From Arthrobacter agilis (lineage in GTDB: Bacteria > Actinomycetota > Actinomycetes > Actinomycetales > Micrococcaceae), in assembly GCF_002157505.1 (NCBI RefSeq), contig NZ_NFSC01000031.1:62001-126000 (forward strand): a stretch of DNA of 64,000 nucleotides, read 5' to 3'. This document shows, piece after piece, positions 1 through 9,640 of this stretch. The notes beneath the pieces were generated by a model. The model was not told where the DNA came from and did not search any database. It saw only the letters and a program-made list of their open reading frames with translations. Position numbers and translations under genes: made by a program. Every line of letters begins with the position of its first letter. The stretch's first letter is position 1.

Positions 1-1155
1 CTCGGTGAGGCCGCGATCCTCGCGCAGCGCCTCGAAGAGCGGTGCGGCGCCCTCCTCGTCGAGGACCAGCCGGTTGGGGTCCTCGACCCATGGTTCGGTA
101 GGCACCGTCACGAAGGCGATGTTGCCGAGATCGACGGCCTTCATGCGATCGGCGATCTTCAGCAGTTCGGTCGGCCGGGACAGTCCCTCGTCGACAGTGA
201 GGTTGCGGGTGATCGTGTCGGCGATCGCGTAGAGCTTGGGCAGGTTGGTCAGCGTGCCCTCGGCCTGCACCTTGCGGGCCATGGACGCCATGAAGGACTG
301 CTGGGCAGCGATGCGCCCGGTGTCGCCGCCGTCGCCGAAGCTGTGGCGCGTTCGCAGGAAGGCCAGTGCCTGGTCACCCTCGACCTCACTGGTGCCGGCG
401 GGCAGGGACAGCCCGGAGTATTCGTCGTCCACCGGCTCCTCGACGCAGACCTCCACGCCGCCGAGCGTGGAGGACAGTTCCTTGACCGCGTTGAAGTCCG
501 CCATCATGAAGTGGTCGATGGACAGGCCCGTGAGGTTGTTGATCGCCGCGACGGTGCAGCCCGGTCCGCCCTCCTGGAGGGCCCCGTTGAGCTGGCCGAG
601 GTCCATCTCCTGGGACGACTCGCCCGTCTCGGGATTGGTGCAGCTGGGCAGGGGCACCAGGAGGTCACGGGGGAACGAGACGACCGTGACGTCCTCCCGA
701 TCCGCCGAGAGCGTCACCAGCATCATGACGTCCGAGTTCCCCTCGCCCGATGAGAGGTCTTCGCCGCCGATGAATTCGCCACTGTTGCCGGTCCGGGTGT
801 CGGTACCGAGGATCAGGATCTGGAGCGGATCGGTGCTGGAATCGACCGGGAGGGCCGATTCCCCGCCGAGGTTGAGCGGCATCGTGGCCACGTTGGACTG
901 CAGGCGGAACACCTGGACGGCGACGAACGCGACGGCGGCCACGAGGACCGACGCCACCACGATGGCCACCACCCGAAGCCTCCCGCGCGCGTTGCCGAGG
1001 TGCCGCCCGGCCGGGTGCGCGCCCTCCACCGCGTTCATGCCGTCCGCCGCGTTCGTGCCGCCGACCGCGTTCGTGCCGCCCGCCGTGGCGGGGGCAGTTG
1101 CCGAAAGGGCATCACTGGCGCTGTCGGCGCCCTCAGGGGACGTTCGGCGGGTCAT
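1..1155 (-). CDS. LCP (LytR-CpsA-Psr) family cell-wall glycopolymer ligase, C-terminus cut by window edge
   Basis: The gene starts with ATG at 1155 behind a GAAGGAG ribosome site and runs off the window, so 385 codons are visible and the C-terminus is missing. Order: a polar cytoplasmic tail of about 60 residues carrying three copies of a six-residue N-A repeat (about 28-45), one membrane helix (about 62-83), then an extracellular LCP domain with LILGTDTR (about 112), SFPRD (about 160) and FLRTRHSFGDGGDTGR (about 265). The conserved arginines and aspartates of these motifs bind the polyprenyl pyrophosphate of the substrate in known members. Family enzymes transfer lipid-linked glycopolymers to peptidoglycan outside the membrane. 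Which polymer is used here cannot be told. The family call is secure. Confidence 0.9.
   Translation of the reverse strand, partial: MTRRTSPEGADSASDALSATAPATAGGTNAVGGTNAADGMNAVEGAHPAGRHLGNARGRLRVVAIVVASVLVAAVAFVAVQVFRLQSNVATMPLNLGGESALPVDSSTDPLQILILGTDTRTGNSGEFIGGEDLSSGEGNSDVMMLVTLSADREDVTVVSFPRDLLVPLPSCTNPETGESSQEMDLGQLNGALQEGGPGCTVAAINNLTGLSIDHFMMADFNAVKELSSTLGGVEVCVEEPVDDEYSGLSLPAGTSEVEGDQALAFLRTRHSFGDGGDTGRIAAQQSFMASMARKVQAEGTLTNLPKLYAIADTITRNLTVDEGLSRPTELLKIADRMKAVDLGNIAFVTVPTEPWVEDPNRLVLDEEGAAPLFEALREDRGLTE
1031..1084 (-). repeat. Three 18-bp in-frame repeats in the LCP gene
   Basis: Units at 1031-1048, 1049-1066 and 1067-1084 differ at a few positions and encode TNAVGG, TNAADG and MNAVEG in the cytoplasmic tail. 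The length is a multiple of three, so gain or loss of a unit would keep the frame. Confidence 0.7.
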
Positions 1156-1211
1156 GCCCGGGCTCCTTCGGATGGGATCGGTGCCGGCGCGGGGCCGGGA
1201 GGAAGTGCCGG

Positions 1212-2141
1212 CTAGAAGCCGAGCTTGACCAGCTGCTTGGGATCGCGCTGCCAGTCCTTGGCCACCTTGACGTGCAGGTCGAGGTAGATCCGGGTTCCCA
1301 GCAGGGCCTCGATCCCGCGGCGGGCGTTCGTGCCGACCTCCCTGAGGCGGGCGCCGCCCTTGCCGATGATGATCGCCTTCTGGGACGGCCGCTCGACGTA
1401 GAGGTTCACGTGGACATCGAGCATCGGGTTGTCCTCGCTGCGTCCCTCGCGCGGAATCATCTCCTCGACTACGACCGCGATCGAGTGCGGCATCTCGTCA
1501 CGGACGCCCTCGAGGGCGGCCTCCCGGACGAGTTCGGCGACCATGACGGCCTCCGGCTCGTCCGTCAGCTCGCCGCCGGGGTACAGTACCGGCGATTCCG
1601 GCATGTGGTTGCTGAACACCTCTGCGACGGTGTCCACCTGGAAGCCGTCGGCGGCCGACACCGGCACGATGTCCGCCCACCCCTCGGGACCCGCCACGTC
1701 GGTACCGAGCTTCGACACGGCAAGGAGCTGCTCGGTCAGTGCCTGGCGGTCGACGAGGTCGGTCTTCGTCACCACCGCGATCAGCGGCTTGCGCTGGAGC
1801 CGCGCCAGCTGCTCCGCGATGAATCGGTCACCGGGACCGATCTTCTCGTTGGCCGGGAGGCAGAACCCGACGGCGTCGACCTCGGCGAGTGTATCAGCGA
1901 CGAGGTCGTTGAGGCGCTGGCCCAGCAGGGTGCGCGGCCGGTGCAGCCCCGGAGTGTCCACGAGGACGATCTGCGAGTCCGGCCGGTTGACGATGCCGCG
2001 GATGGTGTGCCGGGTGGTCTGCGGCTTGGCCGACGTGATGGCGACCTTCTGCCCCACCAGGGCGTTCGTCAGGGTGGACTTTCCGGCGTTGGGCCGTCCG
2101 ACGAGCGAGACGAATCCGGCCCTGTGCTTAGCGTCGCTCAT
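1212..2141 (-). CDS. era: GTPase Era, ribosome assembly factor
   Basis: The protein has 309 residues, the usual length for Era. The N-terminal GTPase domain shows the P-loop GRPNAGKST (about 16), DTPG (about 62) and TKTD (about 126). The C-terminal KH domain carries GKGGARLREVG (about 260), which in known Era binds the 3' end of 16S rRNA during 30S maturation. The ATG start at 2141 lies inside the end of the upstream CBS-domain gene (14-base overlap). With ybeY and the phoH-like gene it forms an overlapping run typical of actinobacteria and linked to rRNA processing. The call is secure. Confidence 0.97.
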   Translation of the reverse strand: MSDAKHRAGFVSLVGRPNAGKSTLTNALVGQKVAITSAKPQTTRHTIRGIVNRPDSQIVLVDTPGLHRPRTLLGQRLNDLVADTLAEVDAVGFCLPANEKIGPGDRFIAEQLARLQRKPLIAVVTKTDLVDRQALTEQLLAVSKLGTDVAGPEGWADIVPVSAADGFQVDTVAEVFSNHMPESPVLYPGGELTDEPEAVMVAELVREAALEGVRDEMPHSIAVVVEEMIPREGRSEDNPMLDVHVNLYVERPSQKAIIIGKGGARLREVGTNARRGIEALLGTRIYLDLHVKVAKDWQRDPKQLVKLGF

Positions 2142-3438
2142 TGTCAGCCTCTATCGTCTCTCGTTCGTCCTGCTCGGTGTTCTCGGGTGGTAGGCGGTAT
2201 GCGATGACGTGGGAGACCCTGTTGCGTCGGCCCTCCACACGCTCGGCCCGCAGGCCGATACCGTCAATTGTGACCTCGGATCCTACGATCGGCACCCTTC
2301 CGAGGGTCTTTGCCAGCAGTCCGCCCACCGTGTCGACTTCCTCGTCGTCGAGGTCGAGGCCGAAGAGCTCGCCGAGGTCGTCGATCCCCATCCGGGCGCT
2401 CACGCGGTATTCGCCGTCGGCGAGCCGTTCCTGCTCCGGCACCTCGGAGTCGTACTCGTCGACGATCTCCCCCACGATCTCCTCGATGAGGTCCTCGAGG
2501 GTGACGAGCCCGGCCGTTCCGCCGTACTCGTCGATGACGATGGCCACATGCGTGGATTCGCGCTGCAGCTCCCGGAGCAGGTCGCCCACGGGCTTCGATT
2601 CCGGGACGTACCGTGCCGGCCTGCAGTCCCCGTCCACCGGTCGCGAGAGGTTGGACGCCGGGCGGCCATGCAGGCTCGCGACGACGTCCTTCAGGTACAG
2701 CAGGCCCTTGATGTCGTCCGAGCTCTCCCCGATGACGGGGATCCTCGAATACCCCGAGCGCAGGAAGAGCGACATCGCCTGGTTCAGCGTGGAGCCCGAT
2801 TCGATGGTGACCATGTCCGTGCGCGGAACCATCACGGAGCGCACCTTCGTGTCACCGAGTTCGAACACCGAGTGGATGAGCTCGGCCTCGTTGTCCTCGA
2901 TCATCTCCGCGTCCGAGGCACGGGAGAGGAGCTCGCGGAACTCCTCCTGGGTGAAGAACGCGGCTTCATCGCGTGCGGCGCCCGGGGTGATCGAGCTGCC
3001 GATCTGCACGAGCCAGCGCGGGATGGGTCCGAGGACGGTGCACAGGGTGGCCACCAGGCCGGCGGTCAGACGGACGACGGCGGGGGCATGCATCCGCCCG
3101 AGCTGGCGCGGAGAGACTCCAACGATCACAAACCCGACGGCCGCCATCACTGCTGTCGCCAGGAGCCCGGCGAGCCAGACGTTGTCCAGCAGGTCGTGGA
3201 ACAGGATGGCGACGGCGACGGCCCCCGCCATTTCGAACCAGACGCGCCAGAATCGCAGCGCATGCATGTGGGCGACGGGGGCTTCGAGGATGCGGCGGAG
3301 CGACGGAGTGCGTGACTCCTGGACGAGGACTTCGCCCTCCTGCCGCGGGAGGTAGCTGAAGGCCGCTTCGGCAGCGGTCACGAGGGCGGCGGTGAGGGCG
3401 AAGAGCAGGGCCATGAGCCCGAGGAGCCAGATGGTCAA
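2128..3438 (-). CDS. Hemolysin-family (CNNM/CorC-like) CBS-domain membrane protein
   Basis: A protein of 436 residues. The first 150 or so hold three to four membrane helices of the CNNM (DUF21) type. Two CBS domains follow ([19 protein letters not shown] and [20 protein letters not shown]), then a C-terminal CorC_HlyC domain with the DTVGGLL motif. I chose the TTG start at 3438: AGGAGA lies about eight bases upstream and the TTGA overlaps the ybeY stop by four bases. Reading further upstream only crosses ybeY in another frame. Relatives are linked to magnesium or cobalt efflux in some bacteria; the hemolysin name is historical. The transported ion here is unknown. Confidence 0.9.
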   Translation of the reverse strand: MTIWLLGLMALLFALTAALVTAAEAAFSYLPRQEGEVLVQESRTPSLRRILEAPVAHMHALRFWRVWFEMAGAVAVAILFHDLLDNVWLAGLLATAVMAAVGFVIVGVSPRQLGRMHAPAVVRLTAGLVATLCTVLGPIPRWLVQIGSSITPGAARDEAAFFTQEEFRELLSRASDAEMIEDNEAELIHSVFELGDTKVRSVMVPRTDMVTIESGSTLNQAMSLFLRSGYSRIPVIGESSDDIKGLLYLKDVVASLHGRPASNLSRPVDGDCRPARYVPESKPVGDLLRELQRESTHVAIVIDEYGGTAGLVTLEDLIEEIVGEIVDEYDSEVPEQERLADGEYRVSARMGIDDLGELFGLDLDDEEVDTVGGLLAKTLGRVPIVGSEVTIDGIGLRAERVEGRRNRVSHVIAYRLPPENTEQDERETIEADNERR

Positions 3439-3908
3439 GCGCTGGTCTCCTGGGGTGCGGTGCCGCCGAGGAAGTCCGACAGGAGCTGGCGCTGCAGGCC
3501 GAACATCTCCTTCTCCTCCTCGGGTTCCGCGTGGTCGTAGCCGAGGAGGTGGAGGACGCCGTGCGTGGTCAGGAGCAACAGTTCGTCGTTCGTGCTGTGG
3601 CCCGCGGCCGCGCCCTGGGACGCTGCGACCTCCGGGCACAGCACGATGTCCCCGAGCAGTCCGGCCGGCGTGATCCGCCCGGGTGTACCCGGACGCAGTT
3701 CGTCCATCGGGAAGGAGAGCACATCGGTGGGACCGGGCTCGTCCATCCACTCGACATGGAGCTTCTCCATCGCCGCCGTATCCACCAGGATGATCGACAG
3801 CTCGGCCTCGGGGTGGAGGAAGAGCGCCTCGAACAGGAAGTTCGCGAGGCGGACGAGTGACTCCTCGTCGACGTCGTACCCGGACTCGTTGTTGACCTCG
3901 ACGCTCAT
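3435..3908 (-). CDS. ybeY: Endoribonuclease YbeY, rRNA maturation
   Basis: A protein of 157 residues with the zinc signature H-x3-H-x5-H at His116, His120 and His126 ([11 protein letters not shown]), the metal site of the YbeY (UPF0054) family. Known members act in 16S rRNA 3'-end processing and 70S quality control. The ATG at 3908 forms a four-base ATGA overlap with the stop of the phoH-like gene, which fixes this start over the longer in-frame extension. Its place between phoH and era is the standard arrangement and fits a shared rRNA role. Confidence 0.96.
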   Translation of the reverse strand: MSVEVNNESGYDVDEESLVRLANFLFEALFLHPEAELSIILVDTAAMEKLHVEWMDEPGPTDVLSFPMDELRPGTPGRITPAGLLGDIVLCPEVAASQGAAAGHSTNDELLLLTTHGVLHLLGYDHAEPEEEKEMFGLQRQLLSDFLGGTAPQETSA

Positions 3909-4939
3909 CGTGCCGCCGCCGGACGGCCGGCGCGCGCCTGTCCGGCACGCTGCTCGTCGTCCCACGTGCTGTAGGCGCTGACGATGTCGCCGACGAGCCG
4001 GTGCCGCACCACGTCGGCGGCGTCCAGTTCGCTGAAGTAGACATCGTTGACATCCCGGAGGATCTCGCTGACGATCCGCAGTCCCGAGCTGGTGCCGTTG
4101 GGGAGGTCCACCTGCGTGACGTCGCCGGTCACCACCATCTTGGAACCGAAGCCGAGGCGCGTGAGGAACATCTTCATCTGCTCCGGCGTCGTGTTCTGGG
4201 CCTCGTCGAGGATGATGAACGCGTCGTTCAGGGTCCGCCCGCGCATGTACGCCAGGGGTGCGACCTCGATCGTGCCCGCCGCCATGAGGCGCGGAATGGA
4301 ATCCGGGTCCATCATGTCGTGCAGGGCGTCGTACAGCGGGCGCAGGTACGGGTCGATCTTGTCGTTGAGGGTTCCGGGCAGGAAGCCCAGGCGCTCCCCC
4401 GCCTCGACGGCGGGCCTGGTCAGGATGATCCGGTTAACTTCCTTCTGCTGAAGCGCCTGCACAGCCTTGGCCATGGCCAGGTAGGTCTTGCCGGTACCCG
4501 CCGGGCCGATACCGAAGACGATGGTGTTGCGGTCGATCGCTTCGACGTACGTGCTCTGGTTGAGCGTCTTGGGGCGGATGGTCTTGCCGCGCGAGGTCAG
4601 GATGTTCACGGACAGCACTTCCGACGGCCGGGCAGCGCTCTGCGTCTTCAGCATCGTGACCAGCTGCTCGAGGACGTGGGGAGAGACCGTCGCATTGTTG
4701 GTGGCCATGGTCTGGATCTCACCGATGAGCCGCTCGGTACGCAGCACGTCCGCTGAGGGACCGGTAATCGTCAGTTCATTGCCGCGGGCCTGCAGCCCCA
4801 CGCCGGGAAAGGAGTCTTCGATCAGACGCAGGGCCTCGTCGTTCGAACCGAGCGCCTGAACCATCTGCTCCGTCGAGTCGAAGACGAACGTCCGTGTGTC
4901 GAGTCCTGCCACGTTGATGCCTGTTGAAGATTCGCTCAT
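3905..4939 (-). CDS. PhoH-like ATPase
   Basis: A protein of 344 residues. An N-terminal KH-like region (about 20-100) precedes the P-loop ATPase domain, with Walker A GPAGTGKT at 145-152 and a DEAQN Walker B near 245. Members are thought to be RNA-related ATPases of uncertain function, often coupled to ybeY as here. I took the ATG at 4939 (MSESSTG) because the longer in-frame extension is low-complexity and lacks family similarity. The gene heads an overlapping run with ybeY, the CBS protein and era. Confidence 0.94.
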   Translation of the reverse strand: MSESSTGINVAGLDTRTFVFDSTEQMVQALGSNDEALRLIEDSFPGVGLQARGNELTITGPSADVLRTERLIGEIQTMATNNATVSPHVLEQLVTMLKTQSAARPSEVLSVNILTSRGKTIRPKTLNQSTYVEAIDRNTIVFGIGPAGTGKTYLAMAKAVQALQQKEVNRIILTRPAVEAGERLGFLPGTLNDKIDPYLRPLYDALHDMMDPDSIPRLMAAGTIEVAPLAYMRGRTLNDAFIILDEAQNTTPEQMKMFLTRLGFGSKMVVTGDVTQVDLPNGTSSGLRIVSEILRDVNDVYFSELDAADVVRHRLVGDIVSAYSTWDDEQRAGQARAGRPAAAR

Positions 4940-5413
4940 AGCTCGGCCGTCCGGCCTTCGATCGCCCCTCGTCTGAGTAGTCGTACTGTGTGTTGTTCGT
5001 GCTGTCCTGCGTGCTGTCCTGCGCGCTGCCGTCCTGGCGCCGATCCCGCCTCCGGGACGGAGCATGCCAACACGGCAGAGATGCCAATGTTACGGCATCC
5101 CCTTTTTGTCAACAGGCGCGGAAGCGCCTTGATTCCCGCGACGTCCGTTGGCCTACGCCTTACCGAGCGGCGCTCGACTTTCGTCGCGAATCGGCAACAG
5201 GTTCGTATCGATCAGGTTTCAGTCCCGCCGACCGCGCGTATTCGCACCGGCGTGCTCCGCGTGCTGTGCCAAGCTGAAACAGGTCCGGCAGCTCCGGACC
5301 CACGAGCGGTCGCCGATCCCTCCGGCGCAGGCGTCGGGGGTCGGCCGGACCGGGAAGATTCCACGCAACAGTTTCCAACCGCGCACCAGCGCGCCCGACA
5401 GAAGGGGGCCGGC
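4940..5413. other. 474-bp divergent intergenic region between phoH-like and GerMN genes
   Basis: No gene is supported here. On the phoH side are two dyads in tandem: TGCC-N5-GGCA at 5065-5077 and GATGCC-N8-GGCATC at 5080-5099. A perfect reverse-strand TTGACA lies just beyond, near 5107-5112, but no good -10 sits 16-18 bases from it. The rest towards 5413 shows no strong signal, apart from a GAAGGGGG ribosome site before the GerMN start. Confidence 0.5.
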
Positions 5414-6418
5414 ATGAACGAGCAGGACCCCCTGAAGAAGAACCGGCTCGGGCTCCGCGGGATGCTCCTGGTGTCGGGCGCGGTGCTCGCGGGCAGCAGT
5501 GTGTTCCTCCTTCCGGACGTGGGGCTCCTGCAGGGCAGCGCACCGACGACGACCCTTCCCGTCCAGCTTCCGACAGCGGTGCCCGACGGGGACTCCGGGG
5601 AGTCCGGGGAACCCGAGGCACCGGTTCAGAGCCAGGGAGCGGCGGCGGGTCCCGCTGACGCGGTCCAGCCGCTCCTGCCGGTCTACTGGCTCGGGAAGGT
5701 CGACGGAACCGAGCGATTGTTCCGTGAATTCCTCGTGGCTCCGGAATCCACCGGCGACCCGATCTCCGACGCGGTGCGGCTCATGACCTCGGGGCAGCCA
5801 CTCGACTCCGACTACCACTCGCCGTGGCGTGCCGCATCGAGCGTGAGCTCGTCGATCTCCACGAAGAACGTCATCACCCTCGACATCTCCTCGGATGCCT
5901 TCTCGGAAAGCCTCGGAGAGGACGACGCGCGCCTGGCCCTGCAGCAACTCGTCTACACCGCCACGGCGGCCGCCGCGAACGCCGGCCTCATCGCGGGCGG
6001 CGAGTCCAGTTCCGTCGTCGTCCTCGTCGACGGAGCGGCGGGTTACCGCGCCTTTGACTCCGTGGACCTCGGCGGGGAATGGACCCGGGATACGTCCACA
6101 CTCGCTCCCGTATGGATCATCGATCCGCAGGAGGGAGTCGAAGCCGACCGCTCCGGCCTGACCATCCACGGGGTGGGGCCGGCGACGGAGCAGACGCTCG
6201 CCTGGCGGATAGACCGGAGCGAGGACGGGCGGACGGACGACGCAACCGGCGATACCTCGCTCTTCCGCGACGGCTCGGTCCGGATCTCACCCGAGGACGG
6301 CGCTCCGGGCGCCTATTCCTTCTCCGTGACGCTCCCGCCCGGCTCCTACGAGATCACGGTGGCCGTGCCCTCCGGGGACGGCGAGGCACAGGACACGAAG
6401 TCCGTCGTCGTCCGGTAA
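5414..6418 (+). CDS. GerMN-domain cell-envelope protein
   Basis: A protein of 334 residues from the ATG at 5414, which follows a strong GAAGGGGG site. An N-terminal hydrophobic segment (about 13-37) looks like a signal peptide or membrane anchor, then comes an acidic, Pro-rich linker. The middle (about 85-220) is a GerMN domain (VYWLGKVDGTERLFRE through FDSVDLGGEW), and the last 100 residues form an immunoglobulin-like Gmad2-type domain. GerMN is found in spore germination proteins and also in non-sporulating actinobacteria, where it is often a lipoprotein partner of signalling systems. No lipobox cysteine is visible. Its role here is unknown; envelope location is inferred. Confidence 0.82.
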   Translation: MNEQDPLKKNRLGLRGMLLVSGAVLAGSSVFLLPDVGLLQGSAPTTTLPVQLPTAVPDGDSGESGEPEAPVQSQGAAAGPADAVQPLLPVYWLGKVDGTERLFREFLVAPESTGDPISDAVRLMTSGQPLDSDYHSPWRAASSVSSSISTKNVITLDISSDAFSESLGEDDARLALQQLVYTATAAAANAGLIAGGESSSVVVLVDGAAGYRAFDSVDLGGEWTRDTSTLAPVWIIDPQEGVEADRSGLTIHGVGPATEQTLAWRIDRSEDGRTDDATGDTSLFRDGSVRISPEDGAPGAYSFSVTLPPGSYEITVAVPSGDGEAQDTKSVVVR

Positions 6419-6453
6419 GCCCCCCGCGCCCGACGGGCCATGGCCGCCGTCGA

Positions 6454-7221
6454 CTACCAGCGGTCCAGAAGGTGGTTCAGCAGGACGAGGGCAGCCGGGC
6501 CGGCGGAGGACGAACGCAGGACGTGTGGTCCCAGGCGGGCCGCACCGGCACCGACTGCGCGCAGCTTCCCGAGCTCGGCGTCACTGATGCCACCCTCCGG
6601 ACCCACGACGACGGCGGTCGACGACGGCGCGTCCAGGGCACCCGTTGCGCGGAGCGCCGAGACCTGGTCGGCGAGGGAGGACTCGGCGTCCTCGTGCAGG
6701 ACGACCATGCGGTCCACCGACGAAGCCCAGGCGGCCAGCCCCGATGTATCCAGGACAGCGTGGACCTCGGGCACGAACGATCGGCGCGACTGCTTCGACG
6801 CCGCGCCCACGAGGGACATCCACTTCTGCCGGCCCTTTTCCGCCCTGTCACCGCGCCAGCGGACGATGCTGCGCTCGGCGTGCCACGGCACCACGGCGTC
6901 GACGCCGAGCTCGGTGGCCGACTCGACGGCCTGCTCGTCGCGACCGCCCTTCGCGAGGGCCTGGACGAGCACCAGGCGGTGCTGCGGCGCGGGATCCTGT
7001 CCGGCGGTCTCCACCTCGACCTCGATGGTCCCCGAGCCGACGGCCGAGATCACTCCGCCGATCCGGTAACCCGAGCCGTCGGACACGTCGATGCGCTCTC
7101 CCGCCCCGAGCCGCCGGACGGTCGCCGCGTGCCGGCCCTCGTCACCGTCGAGGACGAACAGGGCGCCGGGTGCGGCGGCGCGAACAGCCTCGCTCGACCC
7201 GAAGAACAGGGGACGCGTCAT
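6454..7221 (-). CDS. rsmE: 16S rRNA (uracil1498-N3)-methyltransferase RsmE
   Basis: A protein of 255 residues from the ATG at 7221 (MTRPLFF). It has an N-terminal PUA-like domain (HAATVRRLGAGERIDV) and a C-terminal SPOUT/TrmD-fold domain. VVVGPEGGISDAEL and LGPHVLRSSSAGPAAL form the knotted SAM-binding site of the RsmE family. RsmE methylates U1498 in the 30S decoding region. It starts two bases after the dnaJ stop, so the two are almost certainly co-transcribed, an arrangement common in actinobacteria. Confidence 0.96.
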   Translation of the reverse strand: MTRPLFFGSSEAVRAAAPGALFVLDGDEGRHAATVRRLGAGERIDVSDGSGYRIGGVISAVGSGTIEVEVETAGQDPAPQHRLVLVQALAKGGRDEQAVESATELGVDAVVPWHAERSIVRWRGDRAEKGRQKWMSLVGAASKQSRRSFVPEVHAVLDTSGLAAWASSVDRMVVLHEDAESSLADQVSALRATGALDAPSSTAVVVGPEGGISDAELGKLRAVGAGAARLGPHVLRSSSAGPAALVLLNHLLDRW

Positions 7222-7223
7222 GG

Positions 7224-8354
7224 TCAGCGGTTCCCGAGGCGCTCCCGCAGGCGTGCGAACACGCCGGAACCGCTGCTGGCGAGCTGGCCGTCCGTGTACT
7301 CCTCGTTCCGCAGTTCGGCGAGCTTGCGCAGGAGCTCCTCCTGCTGGTGGTCCAGGTTGCGCGGCGTCTCGACATTCAGGTGGACGCGCAGGTCTCCCCT
7401 GCCCTGGTTCCTGAGGTGCGTGACGCCGAGCCCGCGGAGGGTCACGATCTCGCCGGACTGCGTCCCGGGCTTGATGACCAGTTCCTGGTCGCCGTCGAAC
7501 GTGTCCAGCTGCACTGTGGTGCCCAGCGCGGCCGCCGTCATGGGCACGCTCAACGTGACATGCAGGTCGTCGCCGTCGCGGAGGAACGTCGAGTCGGTGT
7601 TGACGCGGATCTCGACGTAGAGGTCGCCCTGGGGGCCGCCGGCGATGCCGGCCTCGCCCTGGCCGGCGAGCTGGATACGGGTGCCCGTGCTGACGCCGGC
7701 GGGGACCTTGATGGTCAGGGTGCGGCGCGCGCGGACGCGTCCCTCGCCGCTGCATTCATGGCACGGGTTCGGGATCACGGTGCCGTAGCCCTGGCACGTG
7801 CCGCAGGGCGCGCTGGTCATGACCTGGCCGAGGATCGAGCGGACGGCCCGCTGGACCTGGCCGGAGCCGCCGCAGATGTCGCAGGTGCGGGGGGACGTAC
7901 CGGGCTGGCAGCAGGTGCCGTCGCACGTGGGGCAGACCTCCGCGGTGTCCACCTCGATCTTCTTGTTGGTGCCGAAGACGGCGTCCTTGAGGTCGATCCG
8001 CACGTTGATGAGCGCGTCCTGGCCACGTCGGGTCCGGGACGGCGCCCCCGCCTGCTGGCCCCCGCCCCCGAAGAAGGTCTCGAAGATGTCCTGGAACGCG
8101 AACCCGGAGCCCGAGTAGCCGGCACCGTAGCCGTTGTCCGTGCCGTTCTCGTTGCCGGTCGTGTCGTAGATCCGCCGCTTCTGCGGATCGGACAGCACCT
8201 CGTAGGCGTGCGTGATGCGCTTGAACTCCTCCGCGGCGTCCTCACCCGGGTTCACGTCCGGGTGGAGCTTGCGGGCGAGCTTGCGGTACGCCTTCTTGAT
8301 TTCCTCCCCGGTCGCACCCTGCGCCACACCGAGGACCTCATAGTGATTACTCAC
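7224..8354 (-). CDS. dnaJ: Chaperone DnaJ
   Basis: A protein of 376 residues. It has an N-terminal J domain with HPD (LHPDVNPG, about 32-34), a Gly/Phe-rich linker (about 75-100), a zinc-binding domain with four C-x-x-C repeats (about 140-205), and the two C-terminal peptide-binding domains. The first zinc motif reads CPTCDGTC, with Cys where Gly is usual. The start is GTG at 8354, with AGGAAG upstream. It stimulates DnaK ATPase in protein folding. Placement after hrcA under CIRCE marks it as the heat-shock-controlled DnaJ2-type copy of actinobacteria. Confidence 0.97.
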   Translation of the reverse strand: MSNHYEVLGVAQGATGEEIKKAYRKLARKLHPDVNPGEDAAEEFKRITHAYEVLSDPQKRRIYDTTGNENGTDNGYGAGYSGSGFAFQDIFETFFGGGGQQAGAPSRTRRGQDALINVRIDLKDAVFGTNKKIEVDTAEVCPTCDGTCCQPGTSPRTCDICGGSGQVQRAVRSILGQVMTSAPCGTCQGYGTVIPNPCHECSGEGRVRARRTLTIKVPAGVSTGTRIQLAGQGEAGIAGGPQGDLYVEIRVNTDSTFLRDGDDLHVTLSVPMTAAALGTTVQLDTFDGDQELVIKPGTQSGEIVTLRGLGVTHLRNQGRGDLRVHLNVETPRNLDHQQEELLRKLAELRNEEYTDGQLASSGSGVFARLRERLGNR

Positions 8355-8462
8355 TCGTGCACATCACTTCCTGTTGGAGATTTCTGTCTACTGCTCGCCG
8401 GTCGTGCCGGCGGAATACCGTTGTGCCGGCGGAATGCCGAGGACGGCCACAGGGGCCGCGGG

Positions 8463-9476
8463 CTACTCCTCGAGGATCCTCGAGAGGTAACGGGCGACGG
8501 CGCGCACCGCGGCCATCGTCGTCGGATAGTCCATGCGGGTGGGCCCGAGGATCCCGAGCTTCGCCCCGGCGTCCGGACCGTAGCCCGTCGCGACCACGGA
8601 AGCCTCCGACAGGCCACCGTAGGGGTTCTCGCTGCCGATCCTCACCGAGATCCCGCGGGCGTCGTACTCCATCTCCGACAGGAGCCTCAGCATGACGACC
8701 TGCTCCTCGAGCGCCTCGAGGATGGGACCGATGCTGAGCGGGAAGTCACCCGTGGACCTGGCGAGGTTCGCCGTTCCGGCCAGCAGGATCCGGTCCTCAC
8801 GGCCGAGTCCGGCGAGCTGCTCGAGCGCCTTGACGATCGTACCCCCGTGCGTGCGCAGTGCGGGGGGCAGCTGCGACGCCGCGACGCCCAGCTCACCGGC
8901 AAGCGCAGAGAGTCTCACCCCGGACACCGCGGACAGGATGCGCTGCTTCAGGTCCGCGAGCTCGGCCTCCTGGATGTCCGCGGAGGTCCGGACGATGCGC
9001 TGCTGGACCGTGCCGTTGGTCGCTATCAGGACCACGAGGATCTGCTGGGGAGCCAGCAGGACGAATTCGATGTGGCGGACGGACGCCCCGCCCACACGGG
9101 GGAACTGGACGACGGCGACCTGGTTCGTGAGCTGGGCGAGCAGCCGGACGGTCCGGTCCATGACGTCGTCGAGGTCCTCCGCGCCCTCCAGCAGGGTCTG
9201 GATCGCCTTCTTCTCCGGCGCGGACAACGGCTTCACCTCGGAGATACGGTCCACGAACAGCCGATAGCCCTTGTCCGTGGGGATGCGGCCTGAACTCGTG
9301 TGGGGGGCCGCGATCAGGCCTTCCTCCTCGAGGACCGCCATGTCGTTGCGGATGGTGGCGGAAGAGACGCCGAGCTGGTGGCGGTCGACCAGTGCCTTGG
9401 AGCCGACGGGCTCCCGCGAATGCACGTAGTCCTCGACGATGGCCCGGAGCACTTCCAGGCGTCGCGGTTCACTCAT
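8463..9476 (-). CDS. hrcA: Heat-inducible transcription repressor HrcA
   Basis: A protein of 337 residues. An N-terminal winged helix (REPVGSKALVDRHQLGVSSATIRNDMAVLEEEGLI split over about 20-55) precedes the HrcA dimerisation and GAF-like region. HrcA binds CIRCE elements and represses chaperone genes, with GroEL assisting its folding in studied bacteria. A CIRCE-like element lies 53 bases upstream, so the gene is probably autoregulated. dnaJ follows after 108 bases and rsmE directly after that. Confidence 0.97.
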   Translation of the reverse strand: MSEPRRLEVLRAIVEDYVHSREPVGSKALVDRHQLGVSSATIRNDMAVLEEEGLIAAPHTSSGRIPTDKGYRLFVDRISEVKPLSAPEKKAIQTLLEGAEDLDDVMDRTVRLLAQLTNQVAVVQFPRVGGASVRHIEFVLLAPQQILVVLIATNGTVQQRIVRTSADIQEAELADLKQRILSAVSGVRLSALAGELGVAASQLPPALRTHGGTIVKALEQLAGLGREDRILLAGTANLARSTGDFPLSIGPILEALEEQVVMLRLLSEMEYDARGISVRIGSENPYGGLSEASVVATGYGPDAGAKLGILGPTRMDYPTTMAAVRAVARYLSRILEE

Positions 9477-9528
9477 TCGATGTCACCTCCGGGTCTGCAC
9501 GAACAGGCGTGGGGGCGGCTCCGAGTGA

Positions 9529-9555
9529 TTAGCACTCGACACACCCAAGTGCCAA
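9529..9555. promoter_or_regulatory. CIRCE operator upstream of hrcA-dnaJ
   Basis: TTAGCACTC, nine bases, then AAGTGCCAA: the consensus 9-9-9 inverted repeat with two changes in the second arm. Read on the reverse strand, the outer arm contains TTGGCA and the inner arm CTAATC, 17 bases apart, so promoter and operator may coincide. Another reverse -10-like TAGACT lies just upstream, near 9556-9561. Confidence 0.88.
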
Positions 9556-9640
9556 GTCTAGTACGTCCGGGCCGATTGTTAGCATTGGAAACCCGGGCCG
9601 CGGCAGACCGCCGAAGCCCTCGGCGGAAGGACAGCTCGGG

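Noticed and set aside
5107-5112. Canonical promoter for the phoH-like gene
   Set aside because: TTGACA is perfect but the nearest -10-like TAACAT is only 14 bases away, so it is not reported as a promoter.
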